From Micromonospora sp. R77 (GTDB lineage Bacteria > Actinomycetota > Actinomycetes > Mycobacteriales > Micromonosporaceae), in contig NZ_JALDST010000001.1 of NCBI RefSeq assembly GCF_022747945.1, forward strand, positions 5,642,001 through 5,706,000: a stretch of DNA of 64,000 nucleotides, read 5' to 3'. Below are positions 47,447-57,525 of the stretch, piece by piece. The notes beneath the pieces were generated by a model. It saw only the letters and a program-made list of their open reading frames with translations. It was not told the origin of the DNA and did no database searches. The stretch's first letter is position 1; every line of letters begins with the position of its first letter. A program made the translations under genes and the position numbers.

Positions 47447-49048
47447 ATGTGCGGCATCGCGCTGAGCATCGGCCCGGAGGCCGACCCGGCCACCTTCCGC
47501 CGGATGCTGGCCGTCCTCGCCCCGCGCGGCGAGGTGACCGAGACCCGGCAGGAGAACGGCCTGCTCGCCGGGGTGCGGCGGCTGCGGATCGTGGACCGGG
47601 ACCGGGCCGTGCAGCCCTGGGTCTCGGCCGACGAGCGGCACCTGCTCTGCTACAACGGCGAGATCTTCAACCACCACGAGCTGCGCGTGGAGCTGACGCG
47701 GCTCGGGTACGCCTTCCGCACGACCGGCGACACCGAGGTGGTGCTGGCCGCGTACCTGGTCTGGGGTGAGGACGCGGTGCGCCGGCTGCGCGGCGAGTAT
47801 GCCTTCGCCGTCGTCGAGCGGGCCACCGGGCGGGTCTACCTGGCCCGCGACCCGCTGGGCGTCAAGCCGCTCTACTGGTCCCGCAGCCGCGGCTGCCTGC
47901 ACCTCGCCTCCGAGGTGAAGGCGCTGGTCGGGCACGGTGCGCCGATCAGCGAGGTGCCGCCCGGGCACCACGGCTGGGCCGAGCCCGACGGCCGGGTGCG
48001 GCTGCGTCCGCACGTCGACCTGCTCACCCTCGGCGTGGGACTGCCGGTGATCGACGACCCGGACGAGGCCGCCCTGCTCGTCCGCGCCGCGCTCACCGAC
48101 AGCATCCGGATGCGGGTGGACACCGACCTGCCGGTGGGGGTGGTGCTCTCCGGCGGACTGGACAGCTCGCTGGCGCTGCTGCACGTGCACCAGCTGCACC
48201 CGAACTGCGTGGCGGTCACCGTCGGCGTGCCGGACAGCCCGGACGTGGCGTACGCGCGGCGGCTCGCCCGCGACCTGGGGGTGCCGCACGAGGTGGTGGA
48301 GCTGCGCCCGCGCGACGTCCGGCTGGCCGACGTCCGGGAGGCGATCCGGATCTCCGAGCTGACCGAGTACGGCGACATCATCAACGCGGTGGTGTCGGTG
48401 CCGATCTTCCGGCGACTGCGCGAACTGGGGGTCAAGGTCGTTCTCACCGGGGACGGCTCGGACGAACTCTTCGGCGGCTACCCGATGTATCACGAGGTCG
48501 GGCCCGAGCGGTCCCGCCGGCTCTTCCTCCACAAGATCCGCAACCTCTGTCGTACGGAGTTGCAGCGGGTGGACCGGGCCAGCATGGACCACGGCGTGGA
48601 GGCCCGGGTGCCGTTCCTCGACCTGAGCGTCGTGGAGCTGGCCATGCGGCTGCCGCTGGCGCTCAAGATGCGCGACGGGCAGGAGAAGTGGATCGTCCGG
48701 CGGGCCTTCGCCGACGTGCTGCCCGACTATGTCCGGCGGCGGCCGAAGAACCCGATGTCGTACTCCTCGGGGCTGCACGAACGGGCCCGGCTCTACAAGC
48801 CGCTCTTCGCCCGGATCCACCGCTCCTTCGGCTACGACCTGCTGGAACCGGTCCGCCGCGACTTCGACAGCGTGCTCACCCGCTGCGGCAACGACCTGGA
48901 CCGGGCGATCGCCGACGGGCTGGCCCGCCCCGACTACACGATGCTGGAGCACGCCCGGGACCTCGTCGGCGCGGCCCGCTGGAACGCCGCCCCGGTGGTC
49001 CGCCGCCTGGTCGGCCCGCGGGCCCGCCGGCGTGCCCCGGCGCGCTGA
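47447..49048 (+). CDS. asnB: Asparagine synthetase (glutamine-hydrolysing), AsnB family
   Basis: A 533-residue class II glutamine amidotransferase synthetase: Cys2 nucleophile (MCGIALS), the N-terminal glutaminase, and an ATP pyrophosphatase domain with PP-loop LSGGLDSS (about 231-238), then DGSDELFGGYP and VEARVPFLD. It could make asparagine or, as AsnB paralogues do in cell-wall or peptide modification, amidate another carboxylate. The immediately preceding M15-like gene makes a cell-wall or peptide link worth testing. Confidence 0.9.
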   Translation: MCGIALSIGPEADPATFRRMLAVLAPRGEVTETRQENGLLAGVRRLRIVDRDRAVQPWVSADERHLLCYNGEIFNHHELRVELTRLGYAFRTTGDTEVVLAAYLVWGEDAVRRLRGEYAFAVVERATGRVYLARDPLGVKPLYWSRSRGCLHLASEVKALVGHGAPISEVPPGHHGWAEPDGRVRLRPHVDLLTLGVGLPVIDDPDEAALLVRAALTDSIRMRVDTDLPVGVVLSGGLDSSLALLHVHQLHPNCVAVTVGVPDSPDVAYARRLARDLGVPHEVVELRPRDVRLADVREAIRISELTEYGDIINAVVSVPIFRRLRELGVKVVLTGDGSDELFGGYPMYHEVGPERSRRLFLHKIRNLCRTELQRVDRASMDHGVEARVPFLDLSVVELAMRLPLALKMRDGQEKWIVRRAFADVLPDYVRRRPKNPMSYSSGLHERARLYKPLFARIHRSFGYDLLEPVRRDFDSVLTRCGNDLDRAIADGLARPDYTMLEHARDLVGAARWNAAPVVRRLVGPRARRRAPAR

Positions 49049-49071
49049 GGGGTAGGCGTCGCCTCCACCGC

Positions 49072-49092
49072 TTGACTCTGACACCGTGTCAG
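49072..49092 (+). promoter_or_regulatory. MerR-type promoter with dyad
   Basis: TTGACT (49072-49077) is followed at once by the dyad CTGACAC-C-GTGTCAG (49078-49092), 19 bases before the MerR-family ATG. This is the arrangement of autoregulated TipA-like regulators. Confidence 0.65.
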
Positions 49093-49111
49093 GGGCGAGC
49101 GTGAGGGGGCC

Positions 49112-49936
49112 ATGTTCACCATCGGAGAATTCGCCAGGCTCGGTCGGGTGTCGGTCCGGATGCTGCGGCACTACGACGGCATCGGGCTGCTGCGCCCGGC
49201 CGCCGTCGACCCGCACACCGGCTACCGGTACTACCGTGCCGACCAGCTGCGCCGGCTCAACCGGGTGATCGCCCTCAAGGAACTGGGGCTCACCCTGGAG
49301 CAGGTCCGGGACGTCGTCGACGACGCGGTCGACGTCGGCGAGCTGCGCGGCATGCTGCGGCTGCGCCACGCTCAGCTGGCGGCGCAGGTCGAGGCGGACA
49401 CCGCCCGGCTGCGCGAGGTCGAGGCGAGACTCCGCATGATCGAGACGGAGGGTCGGATGACCACCGAGGACGTCGTACTCAAGGAGATCGCACCGGTCCG
49501 GATCGCGGAGCTGACGGCCCTGGCCGCCAGTTACGAGGCGCCGGCCATCAGCCCGGTGATCCAGCCGCTCTACCCGGAGCTGTTCCGCCGGCTGGCCGAC
49601 GCCCACATCCCGCCCGCCGGGCCGACCATCGCCTGGTACGAGCCGGCGGGCGACGGGGAGGCGGTGGTGGTGCACGCCGGGGTGACCGTCGCCGCGGACC
49701 CGTCGGCGGCGCGCGACGTCGCCGTCGTCGACCTGCCGGCGGTGCCCACCGCGGCGACCGTCGTGCACCACGGGCCGATGGACGAGGTGGACCGGAGCAT
49801 GCAGGTCCTCGCCCGGTGGATCGAGGACAACGGCTACCGCGCCGACGGCTACGCGCGCGAGGTCTACCTCGACTACTGCCAGGACGAGCCGGAGAAGGGC
49901 GTGACCGAACTCCAGATCCCGGTCTCCCGCCGCTGA
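49112..49936 (+). CDS. MerR-family regulator with GyrI-like effector-binding domain
   Basis: A 274-residue regulator: N-terminal MerR HTH (FTIGEFARLGRVSVRMLRHYDGIGLL), a coiled-coil linker (RLRHAQLAAQVEADTARLREVEARL) and a C-terminal GyrI/BmrR-like domain ending EKGVTELQIPV, which binds hydrophobic drugs in related proteins. Its own promoter has the matching dyad, so autoregulation is likely. No efflux gene is adjacent. Confidence 0.92.
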   Translation: MFTIGEFARLGRVSVRMLRHYDGIGLLRPAAVDPHTGYRYYRADQLRRLNRVIALKELGLTLEQVRDVVDDAVDVGELRGMLRLRHAQLAAQVEADTARLREVEARLRMIETEGRMTTEDVVLKEIAPVRIAELTALAASYEAPAISPVIQPLYPELFRRLADAHIPPAGPTIAWYEPAGDGEAVVVHAGVTVAADPSAARDVAVVDLPAVPTAATVVHHGPMDEVDRSMQVLARWIEDNGYRADGYAREVYLDYCQDEPEKGVTELQIPVSRR

Positions 49937-50032
49937 TCGCCGCCGGGCTGCTTGCCGAGGCGGCAGCCCGGCCGGCAGCGCCAGGTCCGATCGCCGCCAG
50001 CATCCGACCGCGCGACCGGCGAGGCTGGGCCG

Positions 50033-50512
50033 ATGACCACCACACATCCCACGTACCGGATCGGTCCGTTGCCCGCCGACGTGCTGGCCGAGGTGCGGCG
50101 CACCGGCCACGACGTCGCCGGCCAGCCCGTCGAACGGACGACCGCCGAGGGCGGGGAGCCGCTGCGCTGCTGCCTGCGGGACGCCGCGCCGGGCGAGCCG
50201 CTGCTGCTCTTCGGGTACGCCCCACCGCTGGCGGCCGGGCCGTACCGGGAGGTCGGGCCGATCTTCGCGCACGACGCCGACTGTCCCGGCCCGGACCGCA
50301 CGGACCGCTACCCGTCCGGTTGGCGGGGACGGCCGCAGGTGCTGCGGGCGTACGACCGGCGGGGCCGCATCCACGGCGGCCGACTGCACGACGGCACCGA
50401 CCCCGAGGCGGTCGTCGCCGACCTCTTCGCGGACCCGGCCGTCTGCCGGCTGCACAGCCGCAACGTGGTGCACGGCTGCTTCATGTTCACCGTCGAGCGG
50501 ACCACCGGCTGA
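50033..50512 (+). CDS. DUF1203 domain protein
   Basis: A 159-residue soluble protein of the DUF1203 family (YRIGPLPADVLAEVR start; CCLRDAAPGEPLLLFGY; YREVGPIFAHDADC; NVVHGCFMFTVE end). Function unknown; several conserved Cys and His could bind metal. ATG 50033. It overlaps no other gene and is convergent with the kinase gene. Confidence 0.75.
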   Translation: MTTTHPTYRIGPLPADVLAEVRRTGHDVAGQPVERTTAEGGEPLRCCLRDAAPGEPLLLFGYAPPLAAGPYREVGPIFAHDADCPGPDRTDRYPSGWRGRPQVLRAYDRRGRIHGGRLHDGTDPEAVVADLFADPAVCRLHSRNVVHGCFMFTVERTTG

Positions 50513-50659
50513 ACCGCACCCGGCGGCGGCGAGGAACGGCAGGCGTACGCGCCGACGGGCCGGGACCGTTCACCGCCGACGCGCACCTGCTCGGCCGCCG
50601 ACCCTCGAAACGAGTGCGCTCCGGTCCCCGGTGGGGATCGGAGCGCGACGTCGTTCGGG

Positions 50660-52056
50660 TCAGGTGGTGCCGGCCGGGGGCGGGTTGGGCGGGGTGCTCT
50701 CCGTGGTCGGCGGCGGGTCCGGCGGGGTGCTCTGCGTGGTCGGGACCGGGTCCGGCGGGGTGCTCTGGGTGGTCGGCACCGGGTCGGCGGGCTTCGTCGT
50801 CGACGGGCTGCTCGACGGCGCCGGGTCGGCCGTCGCGCTCGGCGCGGGGCTCGGCGTCGCGGAGCCCGACGCGGAGGGACGGCGCCCGGGATGTTCGGCC
50901 GGTAGGTGCGGCCCTGCTGGTCGGTCGGGGCCGCCTCGGTCGCGGCCGGCTGGTCGTCGGGCTCGCCGCTGGGCGGGACCGTGGCCTTGGTGGTCTCGAC
51001 GGTGGTCGCCGGGAGGTCGGCCGCACCGGTGGTGGCGAGCGCAGCGCCGAGCCCGGCCAACGCCACCAGCACCGCGGCGAGCGCGCCGACCAGGGTGCCG
51101 CGGCGGCCCCGCCGGCCGGCTGGCGCGATCGTGGCCGGCGACGCGACGGCCAGGTCGTCACGGGTGGTGCCCGCCGCGGCGCCGCCGTTCGGGCGGCGCA
51201 GCGTCATCGGCACCATCGCCGTCGGCGACTCGAAGCCGGCGGCCCGCGCCGCCTCCGCCATCGCGGCGCCGGTGGCGAAGCGGTCGGCCGGGTCCTTGGC
51301 GAGGGCGCGGGCGACCAGTGCGCGGACCGGCTCGGGGATGTCCTGCGGCAGCTCCGGCGGCTCGTCGTCGAGGTGTCGCACGGCGACCTGGAGCGGGTTG
51401 TCGCCGGTGAAGGGCGGGCCGCCGGTGAGGCAGCAGTAGGCCACCGCGCCGAGGGCGTAGATGTCGGTCGCGCCGGAGACCGGGCGACCGGCGGCCTGCT
51501 CGGGGGCCATGTAGAGGGCGGTGCCGGGGACCGCGTTGGCGCTGGTGATGCTCGTCACGTTGACCGACCGGGCCACCCCGAAGTCGACCAGCACCACCGT
51601 GCCGTCCTCCTGCACCAGCAGGTTGCTGGGCTTGACGTCCCGGTGGACGATGCCGCGGGCGTGCGCCGCGTGCAGGGCCTGGGCCACCTGCGCCACGATC
51701 GACATGGTCTCGGCGACGTCGAGCTGGCCGGCGTCCTCGATCCGTCGGGACAGCGGTTCGCCCTCGACGAACTCCATCACCAGATAGTCGGCGCGGCTGC
51801 CGTCCGGCAGCTCGTCCTGGCCGCTGTCGAAGACCTGGACGATGCCCGGGTTCCGCAGGGACGCCATGATGCGGGCCTCGGCGCGGAACCGGGCGATGAA
51901 GTCGGGGTCGGACACCAGCGCCGGAAGCAGGACCTTCACCGCCACCTGGCGGCCGAGGACCTGGTCCGTGGCACGCCAGACGTCGCCCATGCCGCCGGTG
52001 GCGACACGTTCGTCCAGGCGGTACCGACCGCTGAGGAGGACCTCCGATGACAACAC
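50660..52056 (-). CDS. Ser/Thr protein kinase with one TM segment (tail frameshifted)
   Basis: A Hanks-type kinase: Gly-loop GGMGDVWRA, AVKVL Lys, HRDVKPSN (about residue 140), DFGVA and APEQAAGR. One TM helix (GTLVGALAAVLVALAGLGAALA, about 307-328) is followed by an extracellular Ser/Thr/Pro tail with repeated PVPTTQSTPPD units; no PASTA domain. The tail is reached only by adding one C at about 50878-50882 (GAVPSASGS); the literal frame runs into Arg-rich nonsense. Start is GTG 52056 with TACGGT 6 bases upstream, suggesting a leaderless mRNA. Total about 465 residues. Confidence 0.88.
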
Positions 52057-52568
52057 CCCAATACCGTACCCAGTGCGGCGGCGAAGTATTTCCGGCGATC
52101 TCCCTCCTCGCGGGCGGCGGTCGGTTCCGTTCGACCCGGCCGAACGGCCACCCGACCCGGGAGGGACGGCTCACCGTGACGGCCCGGGTACTATCTGCGA
52201 GGCGTGAGCGCGGAAGCCCCCGTCGATCCGCTCCTGGCGACCGCCGGCCCCAAGCGTCGGAGGGCCGGAAAGCGTTACGCCGACGCGCCGTCCACCCGGT
52301 TGGACATTTGTCACTCTTCATCGCCCGGACGTCGGCTTGCCCACCCACCGGCCCACTCCTAGCGTTAGCCCGGCTCCGGCCCAGCCCATGGCGCCGGTAC
52401 GGTATGTCCGCCGACGGCCGTACTTCGTGGCAGGTGACGTGCTGCCCGAGCGCCCCGGCGTCGGGCGGAATCGGGTCAGCGGGGGGCTGATGGTGCGGGT
52501 CGAGGTCGTGCACGCCGGCCCTGCCGTGGGTCGGCCCGGGCAACCAGGACGGCGGGAACGGCGGGTCC
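52057..52568. promoter_or_regulatory. 512-base intergenic region between divergent kinase and sigma genes
   Basis: No convincing gene is seen. On the minus strand TACGGT (52063-52068) is the probable -10 of the kinase. In the sigma direction TTGCCC (52337-52342) and TAGCGT (52360-52365), 17 bases apart, form a plausible promoter with a leader of about 200 bases. TACTAT (52189-52194) is another isolated -10-like box. Confidence 0.45.
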
Positions 52569-53219
52569 ATGACCGGTGAGCTGAGCGAGGCGGTGGTCGC
52601 GGCGCAGGCCGGCGACGAGGAGGCGTTCCGTTTCCTCTACCGGAGCCTGCAGCCCGGCCTGCTGCGCTATCTCACCGCCCTGGTCGGGGCGGACGCCGAG
52701 GACGTCGCCTCGGAGACCTGGTTGCAGATCTCCCGTGACCTGCCCAGCTTCACCGGCGGGGAGTTCCGGGCCTGGACGGTGACGATCGCCCGGAACCGGG
52801 CGATGGACCACCTGCGGCGGCAACGCCGCCGCCCGTCCCTCCCGGTCCCCGTCCAGGCCCTCAACGAGCTGGCCGGCGACGCGGACACCGCCGAGCGGGC
52901 CGGCGAGACGATCGGCACCGAGGCGGCGCTCGCGCTGATCGCCACGCTGCCGCCGCGCGAGGCCGAGGCGGTGCTGCTGCGCGCGGTCATCGGACTCGAC
53001 GCGGAGACCGCCGGTCGGGTGCTCGGCAAGCGGCCCGGAGCGGTGCGGACCGCCGCGCACCGGGGCCTGCGTCGGCTCGCCGCGATGCTGGAACGTACCG
53101 ACCTCGGTGAACCGTCCGGCCGGGCCGGGGAGGCCGCGCCGCCGCGCCCCGTGCCGGCCGGGGCCGGTCGGCGCTGCACACCGAGCCGGCGGACGGCTGA
53201 GATGAGGGAACCTGGATGA
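52569..53219 (+). CDS. ECF-type RNA polymerase sigma factor
   Basis: A sigma-70 family ECF factor: region 2 (AGDEEAFRFLYRSLQPGLLRYL, then AEDVASETWLQISRDL and FRAWTVTIARNRAMDHLR) and region 4 (IATLPPREAEAVLLRAVIGL, then LGKRPGAVRTAAHRGLRRLA). It heads an operon with a membrane partner and lies directly upstream of the ergothioneine genes, which may be its targets. One missing G near 53160 would move the end to 53200 with tail SALHTEPADG; as given it ends at 53219, overlapping the next ATG. Confidence 0.9.
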   Translation: MTGELSEAVVAAQAGDEEAFRFLYRSLQPGLLRYLTALVGADAEDVASETWLQISRDLPSFTGGEFRAWTVTIARNRAMDHLRRQRRRPSLPVPVQALNELAGDADTAERAGETIGTEAALALIATLPPREAEAVLLRAVIGLDAETAGRVLGKRPGAVRTAAHRGLRRLAAMLERTDLGEPSGRAGEAAPPRPVPAGAGRRCTPSRRTAEMREPG

Positions 53220-53997
53220 GATTTCGCCGGTCCGCCGGGTCCGCCGAGTCCGAGCGCCGCCTGGCCGGGATCCGTGCCGGCCGACCGCCGGCGCGGGACG
53301 CCGAACCGCTCGACCGGCTGCTCGCCGCCGCCGCTGCCCCGGCCGCCCCGAGGAGCTCTCCGGGGAGGAGCAGGCCCTCGCCGCCTTCCGGGCGGCCCGG
53401 GCGAACCCCGCGCCGGCGCCGGCCCGGTCACCCCGCCGACGAGGGGTACGCCTCGGCGCGGTGGCCTGGGTCGCCGGGCTCGCCGCCACCACCACCGCCG
53501 GCATCGCCTTCGCCGCGGTGAGCCTCGACCGGCCGGAGGAGCCGGCTCGCCCGCCGTCGGCGCCGACGACCTCGGCCGGCGCCGGCTCCGGCGTCGACGG
53601 GTCACCGTCGGGCAGCCGGGGCGGCACCCCCACCACGGGTGCTCCCACCCCCTCCGCGGCGCCCACCCCGACCGGCGCGACGCCCGGCCGACCGGAGAAG
53701 ACGGCCGACGTCCACCGGCTCACCGGGCGGTGCCGGGCCTACCAGGCGAAGTCGTCCGGGCAGCGGGCCAAGGCACTGGAGACACCGGCCTTCGCCGACC
53801 TGGTGGCCGCCGCCGGCGGCGTGGACCAGGTCGAGGCGTACTGCGGACGGCTGGTGCCGGCGGCCTCGCCCAAGGCATCCCCCAAGGCATCCCCCAAGGC
53901 CTCGACCGCGCCCCGGACCACCCGATCGGCGGGCCCGCCGGCCGTGCCGGACCCCGTCGTCCCGACCCACCGGACCGGCACCGGGCCGGTGGGCTGA
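53216..53997 (+). CDS. Probable anti-sigma/membrane partner of the ECF factor (frameshifted)
   Basis: Repaired length about 260 residues: a cytosolic N-terminal part (RRLAGIRAGRPPARDAEPLDRLLAAA, then EELSGEEQALAAFRAARA), one TM helix (AVAWVAGLAATTTAGIAFAAV), a Pro/Thr-rich periplasmic linker and a small domain with two Cys (TGRCRAYQ and EAYCGRL), ending in SPKA repeats. One C is missing at 53347-53350. The sigma-TM-protein pair layout suggests an anti-sigma factor, but the classic zinc-binding ASD motif is absent, so this is an inference. Confidence 0.65.
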
Positions 53998-54151
53998 GGT
54001 CGGATCCGGACAAAGTTTCAAATGTGACGACGCGCGGATTTCATCTGCTAGACAGAGGATGGTGAGACCGCGGACGCGCCGGCCGCACACGGTGGGTGAC
54101 GGCGCGGATGGCCCAGCGGTGGGACTCCGCGCGGGGGAAGGGAGCCGTCTG

Positions 54152-55387
54152 GTGGTGATGTCGCCGGAACTGGACCGGGCCACCGTCCTGCGGGAGGAGG
54201 CCGCCGCCGCGGGGCACATCGCCAGGATCTGCTTCAAGACCGGCCCACCGACGCACACGGGCGTCGAGCTGGAATGGACCGTGCACGACGCGACGGACCC
54301 CGCCCGCCCGGTCGACCGGGAGCGGCTGCGGGCCGCGCTGGGGGCGTACAGCCCCCGCACCATCGACAGCACCAGCCCCGCCCGCCGGCTGCGGCACGGC
54401 GGCGTGGTCACCGTCGAGCCGGGCGGACAGGTGGAGATCTCCACCCCGCCACGCACCGGCGTCGGTGCCCTGATCCAAGCCACCCGGGCCGACATCGCCG
54501 AGCTGAGCGCCACCCTCTCGACAGCCGGCCTGATCCTCGGCCGGACCGGCATCGACCCGTGGCGGGCCCCGGCCCCGGTCGTCCAGACCCCGCGCTACCA
54601 GGCCATGCGGTGCGTCTTCGACCGACGGGGTCCGGCCGGCCGGACCATGATGTACAGCACCGCCGGCCTCCAGGTCTGCCTGGATGCCGGTGAGCCGGAC
54701 CGACTCGCCGAGCGTTGGGCGGCGGTGCACGCGGTCGGACCGCCGCTGCTCGCCGCGTTCGCCACCGCCGACCGGCACGCCGGCCGCCGTACCGGATGGG
54801 CGTCGGCACGGATGGCGGCCTGGCTGGCCATCGACCCCGCCCGCACCCGGCCGGTCTGGTCGCCGACCTGCCCGGACGCGGACCCGGTCGCCGCCTGGAC
54901 GGCGTACGTGCTGGCCGCGCCGCTGCTCTGCCTGCGCGACGACGGCCCGGACTGGACCCCGCCACCGGGTGTCACCTTCGCCGACTGGATCGCCGGTGCG
55001 CTGCCCCGGCCACCCACCACCGACGACCTCGAATACCACGTCAGCACGCTCTTCCCGCCCGTGCGTCCGCGCGGGTACCTCGAGGTCCGCTACCTGGACA
55101 CCCAGCCGGACGACGGGTGGACGCTGCCGCTGGCGGTGCTGGCCGCGCTGCTCGCCGGTCCGGAAACCACGAGGGACGCGCTGACCGTCGCCACCCCGGT
55201 CGCCGACCGCTGGCACGCGGCCGCCCGGTACGGCCTCGGCGACCGGCCACTGGCCTCGGCGGCGGCCGACCTGTTCGACCTGGCCCTGGCGGCCCTGCCG
55301 CGGCTGGCGCTGCCGCCCGGCATCGACGAGGAGACGAGCCGAGGAATCCGGCGGCGCCGTGCCGCCGCGGGAAGGGGACAGCCGTGA
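54152..55387 (+). CDS. egtA: Glutamate-cysteine ligase EgtA (ergothioneine)
   Basis: Makes gamma-glutamylcysteine, the sulfur donor substrate of EgtB. About 411 residues with the GCS2-type core: HTGVELEWTV, GGQVEISTPPR (Glu ligands), the LEVRYLDTQPDDGW segment and the typical late DRPLASAAADLFDLALAAL. GTG 54152 is favoured (aagggag 7 bases upstream); ATG 54158 is an alternative. Stop overlaps the egtB GTG (GTGA). First gene of the egtABCD operon. Confidence 0.92.
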   Translation: MVMSPELDRATVLREEAAAAGHIARICFKTGPPTHTGVELEWTVHDATDPARPVDRERLRAALGAYSPRTIDSTSPARRLRHGGVVTVEPGGQVEISTPPRTGVGALIQATRADIAELSATLSTAGLILGRTGIDPWRAPAPVVQTPRYQAMRCVFDRRGPAGRTMMYSTAGLQVCLDAGEPDRLAERWAAVHAVGPPLLAAFATADRHAGRRTGWASARMAAWLAIDPARTRPVWSPTCPDADPVAAWTAYVLAAPLLCLRDDGPDWTPPPGVTFADWIAGALPRPPTTDDLEYHVSTLFPPVRPRGYLEVRYLDTQPDDGWTLPLAVLAALLAGPETTRDALTVATPVADRWHAAARYGLGDRPLASAAADLFDLALAALPRLALPPGIDEETSRGIRRRRAAAGRGQP

Positions 55388-56730
55388 CCACCATCGAGGA
55401 GCCCGGTACGGAGGCGCAGCTGCGCGACCGGATCGCGGCGGAACTGGCCCGGACCCGGGCCCGGACGGCGCTGCTCACCGAGGCCGTCGACGACACCGAC
55501 CTGGTGCGGCAGCACTCGCCGCTGATGTCCCCGCTGGTCTGGGACCTCGCCCACGTGGGCAACCAGGAGGAGCTGTGGCTGGTCCGGGACGTCGGCGGGC
55601 GGGACCCGGTCCGCCGGGACATCGACGACCTGTACGACGCGTTCAAGCAGCCCCGCAAGGACCGGCCGTCGTTGCCGCTGCTGCCGCCGGCCGAGGCGCG
55701 CGCCTATGTGGCGACCGTCCGGGACAAGGTGTACGACCTGCTGGACGGCATCCGGTTCGCCGACCGTGACCTGGTGGCCGAGGGGTTCGCGTTCGGCATG
55801 ATCGTGCAGCACGAGCAGCAGCACGACGAGACCATGCTCGCCACCCACCAGCTGCGCTCCGGCGCACCCGTGCTGCACGCGCCAGCGCCGCCCGAGCCGC
55901 GGGGCCGGGTCGCCGCCGAGGTGCTGGTGCCGGCGGGCCGGTTCACCATGGGCACCTCCACCGACCCGTGGGCGCTGGACAACGAGCGTCCCGCGCACCC
56001 CGTCGACCTGCCCGCGTACGTCATCGACGCCGCGCCGGTGACCAACGGCGCGTACCGGCGGTTCATCGCCGAGGGCGGTTACGACGAGCCGCGCTGGTGG
56101 AGCGAGGCGGGGTGGCGGCACCGCCTCGACGCGGGACTGACCGCGCCGATGCACTGGCGCCGCGACGGCGACGGCTGGGCGTACCAGCGGTTCGGCCGGT
56201 GGTCCCCGGTCCGCGACGACGAGCCGGTGGTGCACGTCTGCTTCCACGAGGCGCGGGCGTACGCGGCCTGGGCCGGCAAGCGGCTGCCCACCGAGGCGGA
56301 GTGGGAGAAGGCGGCCCGCTGGGACCCGGCGACCGGCCGGTCCCGCCGCTGGCCGTGGGGGGACGACGAGCCGACCGAGGCACACGCCAACCTGGGCCAG
56401 CGGCACCTGTGGCCGGCGCCGGTCGGGGCGTACCCGGCGGGGGCCTCGCCGCTCGGCGTGCACCAGCTGATCGGGGACGTCTGGGAGTGGACGTCGACGA
56501 CCTTCCGCGGTCACCCGGGCTTCGCCGCCTTCCCCTACCGGGAATACTCCGAGGTCTTCTTCGGCGACGACTACCGGGTGCTGCGCGGCGGCTCGTTCGG
56601 CACCGACCGGGCCGCCTGCCGGGGCACGTTCCGCAACTGGGACTACCCGATCCGCCGGCAGATCTTCAGCGGCTTCCGCTGCGCCCGGGACGCCACCGCC
56701 GAGGAGATCCGGGCGGGGCGAGCCGCCTGA
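55384..56730 (+). CDS. egtB: Iron-dependent sulfoxide synthase EgtB
   Basis: Joins gamma-glutamylcysteine (or cysteine) to hercynine with O2. The 448-residue protein has a DinB-like N-terminal domain with the metal motif HEQQHDE (His-x3-His-x-Glu; about 140-146) and an FGE-sulfatase-like C-terminal domain (GRFTMGTSTDPWALDNERP, RLPTEAEWEKAAR, GDVWEWTSTTF, RGGSFGTD, FSGFRCARD). Its stop and the egtC start share TGATG. Confidence 0.96.
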   Translation: MTTIEEPGTEAQLRDRIAAELARTRARTALLTEAVDDTDLVRQHSPLMSPLVWDLAHVGNQEELWLVRDVGGRDPVRRDIDDLYDAFKQPRKDRPSLPLLPPAEARAYVATVRDKVYDLLDGIRFADRDLVAEGFAFGMIVQHEQQHDETMLATHQLRSGAPVLHAPAPPEPRGRVAAEVLVPAGRFTMGTSTDPWALDNERPAHPVDLPAYVIDAAPVTNGAYRRFIAEGGYDEPRWWSEAGWRHRLDAGLTAPMHWRRDGDGWAYQRFGRWSPVRDDEPVVHVCFHEARAYAAWAGKRLPTEAEWEKAARWDPATGRSRRWPWGDDEPTEAHANLGQRHLWPAPVGAYPAGASPLGVHQLIGDVWEWTSTTFRGHPGFAAFPYREYSEVFFGDDYRVLRGGSFGTDRAACRGTFRNWDYPIRRQIFSGFRCARDATAEEIRAGRAA

Positions 56731-57479
56731 TGTGTCGGCACCTGGCGTACCTCGGCCCGCCGGTCGGGCTGCGGACCCTGCTCTACGACCCGCCGTACGC
56801 GCTGGCGCGGCAGTCCTGGGCGCCGCGCGACATGCGCGGCGGCGGCACGATCAACGCCGACGGCTTCGGCGTCGGCTGGTATCCCGGCGCCGACGCCGAC
56901 CCGGTCCGCTACCGGCGGGCGCAGCCGATGTGGGGCGACGCCACCCTGCCCCAACTGGCCGCGGTGACGGTGGCGGGCGCGGTGCTGGCGGCGGTCCGCT
57001 CGGCGACCGTCGGCATGCCGGTGCAGGAGAGCGCGGTGGCCCCGTTCGCCGAGGGGCGGTGGCTGTTCAGCCACAACGGGGTGGTCCGGGGCTGGCCCGA
57101 CTCGGTGCTGCCGCTCGCCGCCGACCTGCCGGTCCGGGACCTGATCACGCTCGACGCGCCGACCGACGCGGCGCTGCTCTGGGCGCTGGTGCGGCACCGG
57201 CTGCGGGCCGGGGAGGACCCCGTCGAGGCCCTCGCCGCGACCGTCGCTTCGGTGGCGGCGGTCGCACCCGGTTCGCGGCTGAACCTGCTGCTCACCGACG
57301 GGCGGCTGGCGGTGGCGACGGTCGCCGGGCACGCGCTGTCGGTCCGGGCCACGGGCGCGGCCGTGCTGCTCGCCTCGGAACCGCTCGACGACGACCCCGG
57401 CTGGCAGGCGGTGCCGGACGGGCAGCTGGTGGTGGCCACCGCCGCCGGGGTGCGTACCCGCACCCTGCCGGGGGTGTGA
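56730..57479 (+). CDS. egtC: Amidohydrolase EgtC
   Basis: Removes glutamate from the gamma-glutamyl sulfoxide in ergothioneine synthesis. A 249-residue class II glutamine-amidotransferase fold: Cys2 nucleophile (MCRHLAYLG), NADGFGVGWY, SHNGVVRGW and a C-terminal LASEPLDDDPGW. Translationally coupled to egtB. 46 bases separate it from egtD. Confidence 0.95.
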   Translation: MCRHLAYLGPPVGLRTLLYDPPYALARQSWAPRDMRGGGTINADGFGVGWYPGADADPVRYRRAQPMWGDATLPQLAAVTVAGAVLAAVRSATVGMPVQESAVAPFAEGRWLFSHNGVVRGWPDSVLPLAADLPVRDLITLDAPTDAALLWALVRHRLRAGEDPVEALAATVASVAAVAPGSRLNLLLTDGRLAVATVAGHALSVRATGAAVLLASEPLDDDPGWQAVPDGQLVVATAAGVRTRTLPGV

Positions 57480-57525
57480 CACCGGGCAGGTGGACAGGGA
57501 TGGTCGGCTGGAGAAGGGACACCTC

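Noticed and set aside
52203..52370. GTG-started frame after TACTAT
   Set aside because: The translation is short and without family signal; the box is kept only as a promoter candidate.
52337..52579. Possible small gene before the sigma factor
   Set aside because: No ribosome-binding site, Arg/Pro-rich composition and overlap with the sigma start; no recognisable family.
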